NCBI GenBank assembly: GCA_037952775.1 | Contig: JBANAY010000003.1 | Coordinates: forward strand, 27,528,001 to 27,592,000 | From: Clonostachys chloroleuca | Lineage: Eukaryota; Ascomycota; Sordariomycetes; Hypocreales; Bionectriaceae | Reading direction: 5' to 3' | DNA length: 64,000 nucleotides | Part shown: positions 62,157 through 64,000 of the stretch, in pieces | Layout: each line of letters opens with the position of its first letter | How positions within the stretch are numbered: the stretch's first letter is position 1 | The notes under the pieces: model-generated | Databases searched by the model: none | Seen by the model: only the letters and a program-made list of their open reading frames with translations | Told to the model about the DNA's origin: nothing | Program-made: the position numbers and the translations under genes

Positions 62157-63276
62157 CTTGGCTTTGACAAAAGACCCTGCTCCGGGCTGGAGATGATCAA
62201 ACCCGTGTGGTAGTCGATCCGCCCACAGTAGCTGTGGAGAGGTTCTAAGGGGGGCAAATAGTCTTCCAGAATCACCGGACCCTAGCCTCTATCAATATCC
62301 TTGCGGACTTTTTTTTTGACGTTAAAAGGTAATCGAAAGCCAGGATGGGAGCATGTATGGTGGGATAACGGCTCGGATGGTTTTGAGTCCGGCAGCGGTG
62401 GCCGAGGAACCCGGTCAGAGAATTTAAATCCGGATTTTGCCAAGAACCGAAACACCGGAGCTAGAACTCTTTCGTCTTGATGCTTCTGGTACTGGGATGT
62501 CACCATATCACGGAAGCACTCAGTTCGCTTTGATGAGAAACGCTACGGATCAATTGATTGGCTGGTCAGTCACGTTTGAACAATGGGAAGAGAGTGAGTC
62601 GGACCTTCGGTAATGATTCACTTCGACATGGGAGTAACGGCCACAGAGGCAAGAGCAATTTGATTGCACGCTTGCCATGCTGAATTCAAGAGTCGATCCC
62701 CTTTTACGATATCTCGTTATCATCTTTGCTCTCTGAAATGACAAATTTCGGACCCAGAAGATCGAGACCAAGAACGTCGCCCATTCCGGAAGCCTAAAAC
62801 TCTACAGCGAGACACTGAAGCAAGTTGTGTTCAACCTCTCGAGTTTGACCCATATTTTAGAATTGATGCTTTATTAGAGCCCGGCTTGGCAAAGTCCGAG
62901 TCACCTCGCCACTCCCGGCCCCGATGAAGGTTGACCATGTCACTGTGTAATGACCGTTACATCATTCTAGGGGCTCGAGCAACAGATCTGATTCAGATCT
63001 ACCAATATCCGGCGTCATTGGCTTACGGGGGAAATATTGGCAGAGTCCGGTCAATGTCCGGATGGGGACCGGCCACGCTGTGAAACTTAAGACGGACGGC
63101 TACATATAGAGAAGCCCCTGACCTAAGATACCTCAATCCGATATGTTCCATGTCAATACTTTATTTAATATCATTCAACTCTGAACTGTTTTCATTTTCA
63201 TTGCTGCACACTCTTGTTCATCATCGAGTCGTGGTCGACTAAAGGCGCTAGCAGCTTGCTGCCCCTGAAACTTGCC
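62157..63276. promoter_or_regulatory. Divergent promoter between Zn2Cys6 regulator and ABC transporter, with CCGG-type elements
   Basis: Divergent starts at 62156 and 63277 share 1.1 kb. TCCGG words cluster at 63008, 63046 and 63057, with CCGG at 63069, within 65 bases and about 210-270 bases before the transporter ATG. A TATA-like ACATATAGA lies at 63102. CGG triplets are the contact points of Zn2Cys6 factors, so these are candidate sites for the adjacent regulator. More TCCGG-like words (CCGGT, TCCGGAC) lie at 62390-62440. Confidence 0.5.
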
Positions 63277-64000
63277 ATGCCTGAGCCGGGCTTTACAAGC
63301 GATAAATTCAACCCAGAAATGGCGGCGAGTATCGATGTACAAACATCTGTTGGCAAAGCGGACTCGGCAACCCTCCACGAAGACACAGTAAATCATTCTT
63401 CTTCCGATTCAGAGGACCAGAACGGTGGCATGGAGGCCCAGCTTCACGATCTTGCCCGCAGGCTCACCAACCACTCTGAGGCAAGTCCGCCACTATTTCC
63501 AGTTGCTGCTGGTACGCAGCTTGATCCAAGCAGCGACGATTTCAACCCAAGAAAATGGGCGAAGGCTTTCTACCAGTCCCGTGTGGACGCTTCCGACGGA
63601 AATAAGCCTCGCACTACGAGTCTCGCCTTCAAGGATCTCAACGTCTACGGTTTCGGTTCAGCTGTTGACTTCCAAAGAACAGTCGCCCACTTCCTCCTCG
63701 AAGGTGTAGATTTGGTCAGGCGAGTTATTGGACGGGACAACAAAAAGAGGGTCGATATTCTTCGCGACTTTGAAGGCCTTATACACCAGGGGGAGATGCT
63801 CTGCGTCCTCGGACCTCCAGGTTCCGGTTGTTCGACCTTGCTGCGAACTATCGCGGGAGACACCCATGGTTTTTATGTAAGCGACGGAGCTACTTTGAAC
63901 TATCGAGGTATTCGAGCAAAGGAGATGAAGACGAGCTACCGCGGCGAGGCAATCTACACAGCGGAAGTTGATCACCACTTTCCTCAGTTCACCGTCGGGG
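63277..64000 (+). CDS. PDR-type (ABC-G) drug-efflux transporter, 3'-truncated by window end
   Basis: From ATG 63277 (CTTGCCATGCC) the frame stays open to the last base, 241 codons so far of an expected 1450-1500. The N-terminus is Ser/Asp/Glu-rich, as in fungal PDR proteins. DDFNPRKWAKAFYQ, then TTSLAFKDLNVYGFGSAVDF, are family landmarks. LRDFEGLIHQGEMLCVLGPP leads into the Walker A GPPGSGCSTLLRTI, the characteristic cysteine-containing PDR version. YTAEVDHHFPQFTVG is the next conserved block (normally Y-AE-D-HFP-LTV). It is plasma-membrane efflux machinery for xenobiotics. It is divergently paired with a Zn2Cys6 regulator. An alternative ATG at 63319 would shorten the tail. Confidence 0.93.
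   Translation, partial: MPEPGFTSDKFNPEMAASIDVQTSVGKADSATLHEDTVNHSSSDSEDQNGGMEAQLHDLARRLTNHSEASPPLFPVAAGTQLDPSSDDFNPRKWAKAFYQSRVDASDGNKPRTTSLAFKDLNVYGFGSAVDFQRTVAHFLLEGVDLVRRVIGRDNKKRVDILRDFEGLIHQGEMLCVLGPPGSGCSTLLRTIAGDTHGFYVSDGATLNYRGIRAKEMKTSYRGEAIYTAEVDHHFPQFTVG

Noticed and set aside
1..64000. CRISPR arrays, bacterial operons or rRNA genes
   Set aside because: The tandem repeats found have no spacers, the genes are spliced and eukaryotic, and no rRNA-like sequence was seen.

Overview
The window is nuclear DNA of a filamentous ascomycete, most likely a Sordariomycete. Genes are separated by long AT-rich gaps. Introns are 45-130 bases long with GT...AG ends and CTRAY branch points. There are several Zn2Cys6 regulators and small secreted proteins. 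Gene families typical of fungal accessory DNA occur (DUF3435 recombinase, CHAT-TPR, BTB, 2EXR, kinase-like cell-death genes). Several genes are broken by CAA>TAA or TGG>TAG type changes, the signature expected of repeat-induced point mutation (RIP). The species cannot be named from the sequence.

Layout. 0-22 kb is accessory-like. It holds a Ser/Thr-rich secreted-type protein (542-1400), orphan genes, a transthyretin/HIUase-like pseudogene (3113-3694), a frameshifted orphan pseudogene (5355-5873), a CHAT-TPR pseudogene with a 126-bp TPR repeat array (6174-9203), a two-exon orphan with a SUMO-interaction-like motif (10506-11130), a 17-bp minisatellite (11304-11650), a 351-bp solo LTR with a 5-bp target duplication (12346-12696), small secreted proteins, and DUF2293, BTB and Asp/Glu racemase-like genes. 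At 22.5-25.0 kb lies a four-exon DUF3435 tyrosine-recombinase gene of the family that drives Starship giant transposons. Immediately beyond its start is a 5'-truncated methyltransferase pseudogene.

27-41.3 kb is GC-richer and orderly. An intact oleate hydratase is followed by what looks like a catabolic or small secondary-metabolism cluster: two FAD monooxygenases, an HSL-type alpha/beta hydrolase, a regulator with two Zn2Cys6 clusters in tandem, an ACS-type MFS transporter and an NAD(P)-dependent reductase. Two intergenic regions in the cluster are divergent promoters. This suggests uptake of an acidic or aromatic compound, ester cleavage or hydrolysis, hydroxylation and carbonyl reduction under a local regulator; the substrate is unknown.

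41-64 kb is mixed: a stand-alone Tup1/RcoA-like WD40 half, a secreted protein, an orphan, a kinase-like pseudogene, a four-exon bicovalent-type FAD oxidase (50529-52188), a 2EXR protein, a 715-aa Zn2Cys6 regulator, a second kinase-like pseudogene, and a divergent pair made of a seven-exon Zn2Cys6 regulator (with one frame break) and a PDR-type ABC transporter that runs off the end. Three decayed genes (the CHAT-TPR gene and the two kinase-like genes) belong to families implicated in fungal self/non-self recognition or regulated cell death. They are the most coherent biological theme besides the recombinase and the catabolic cluster.
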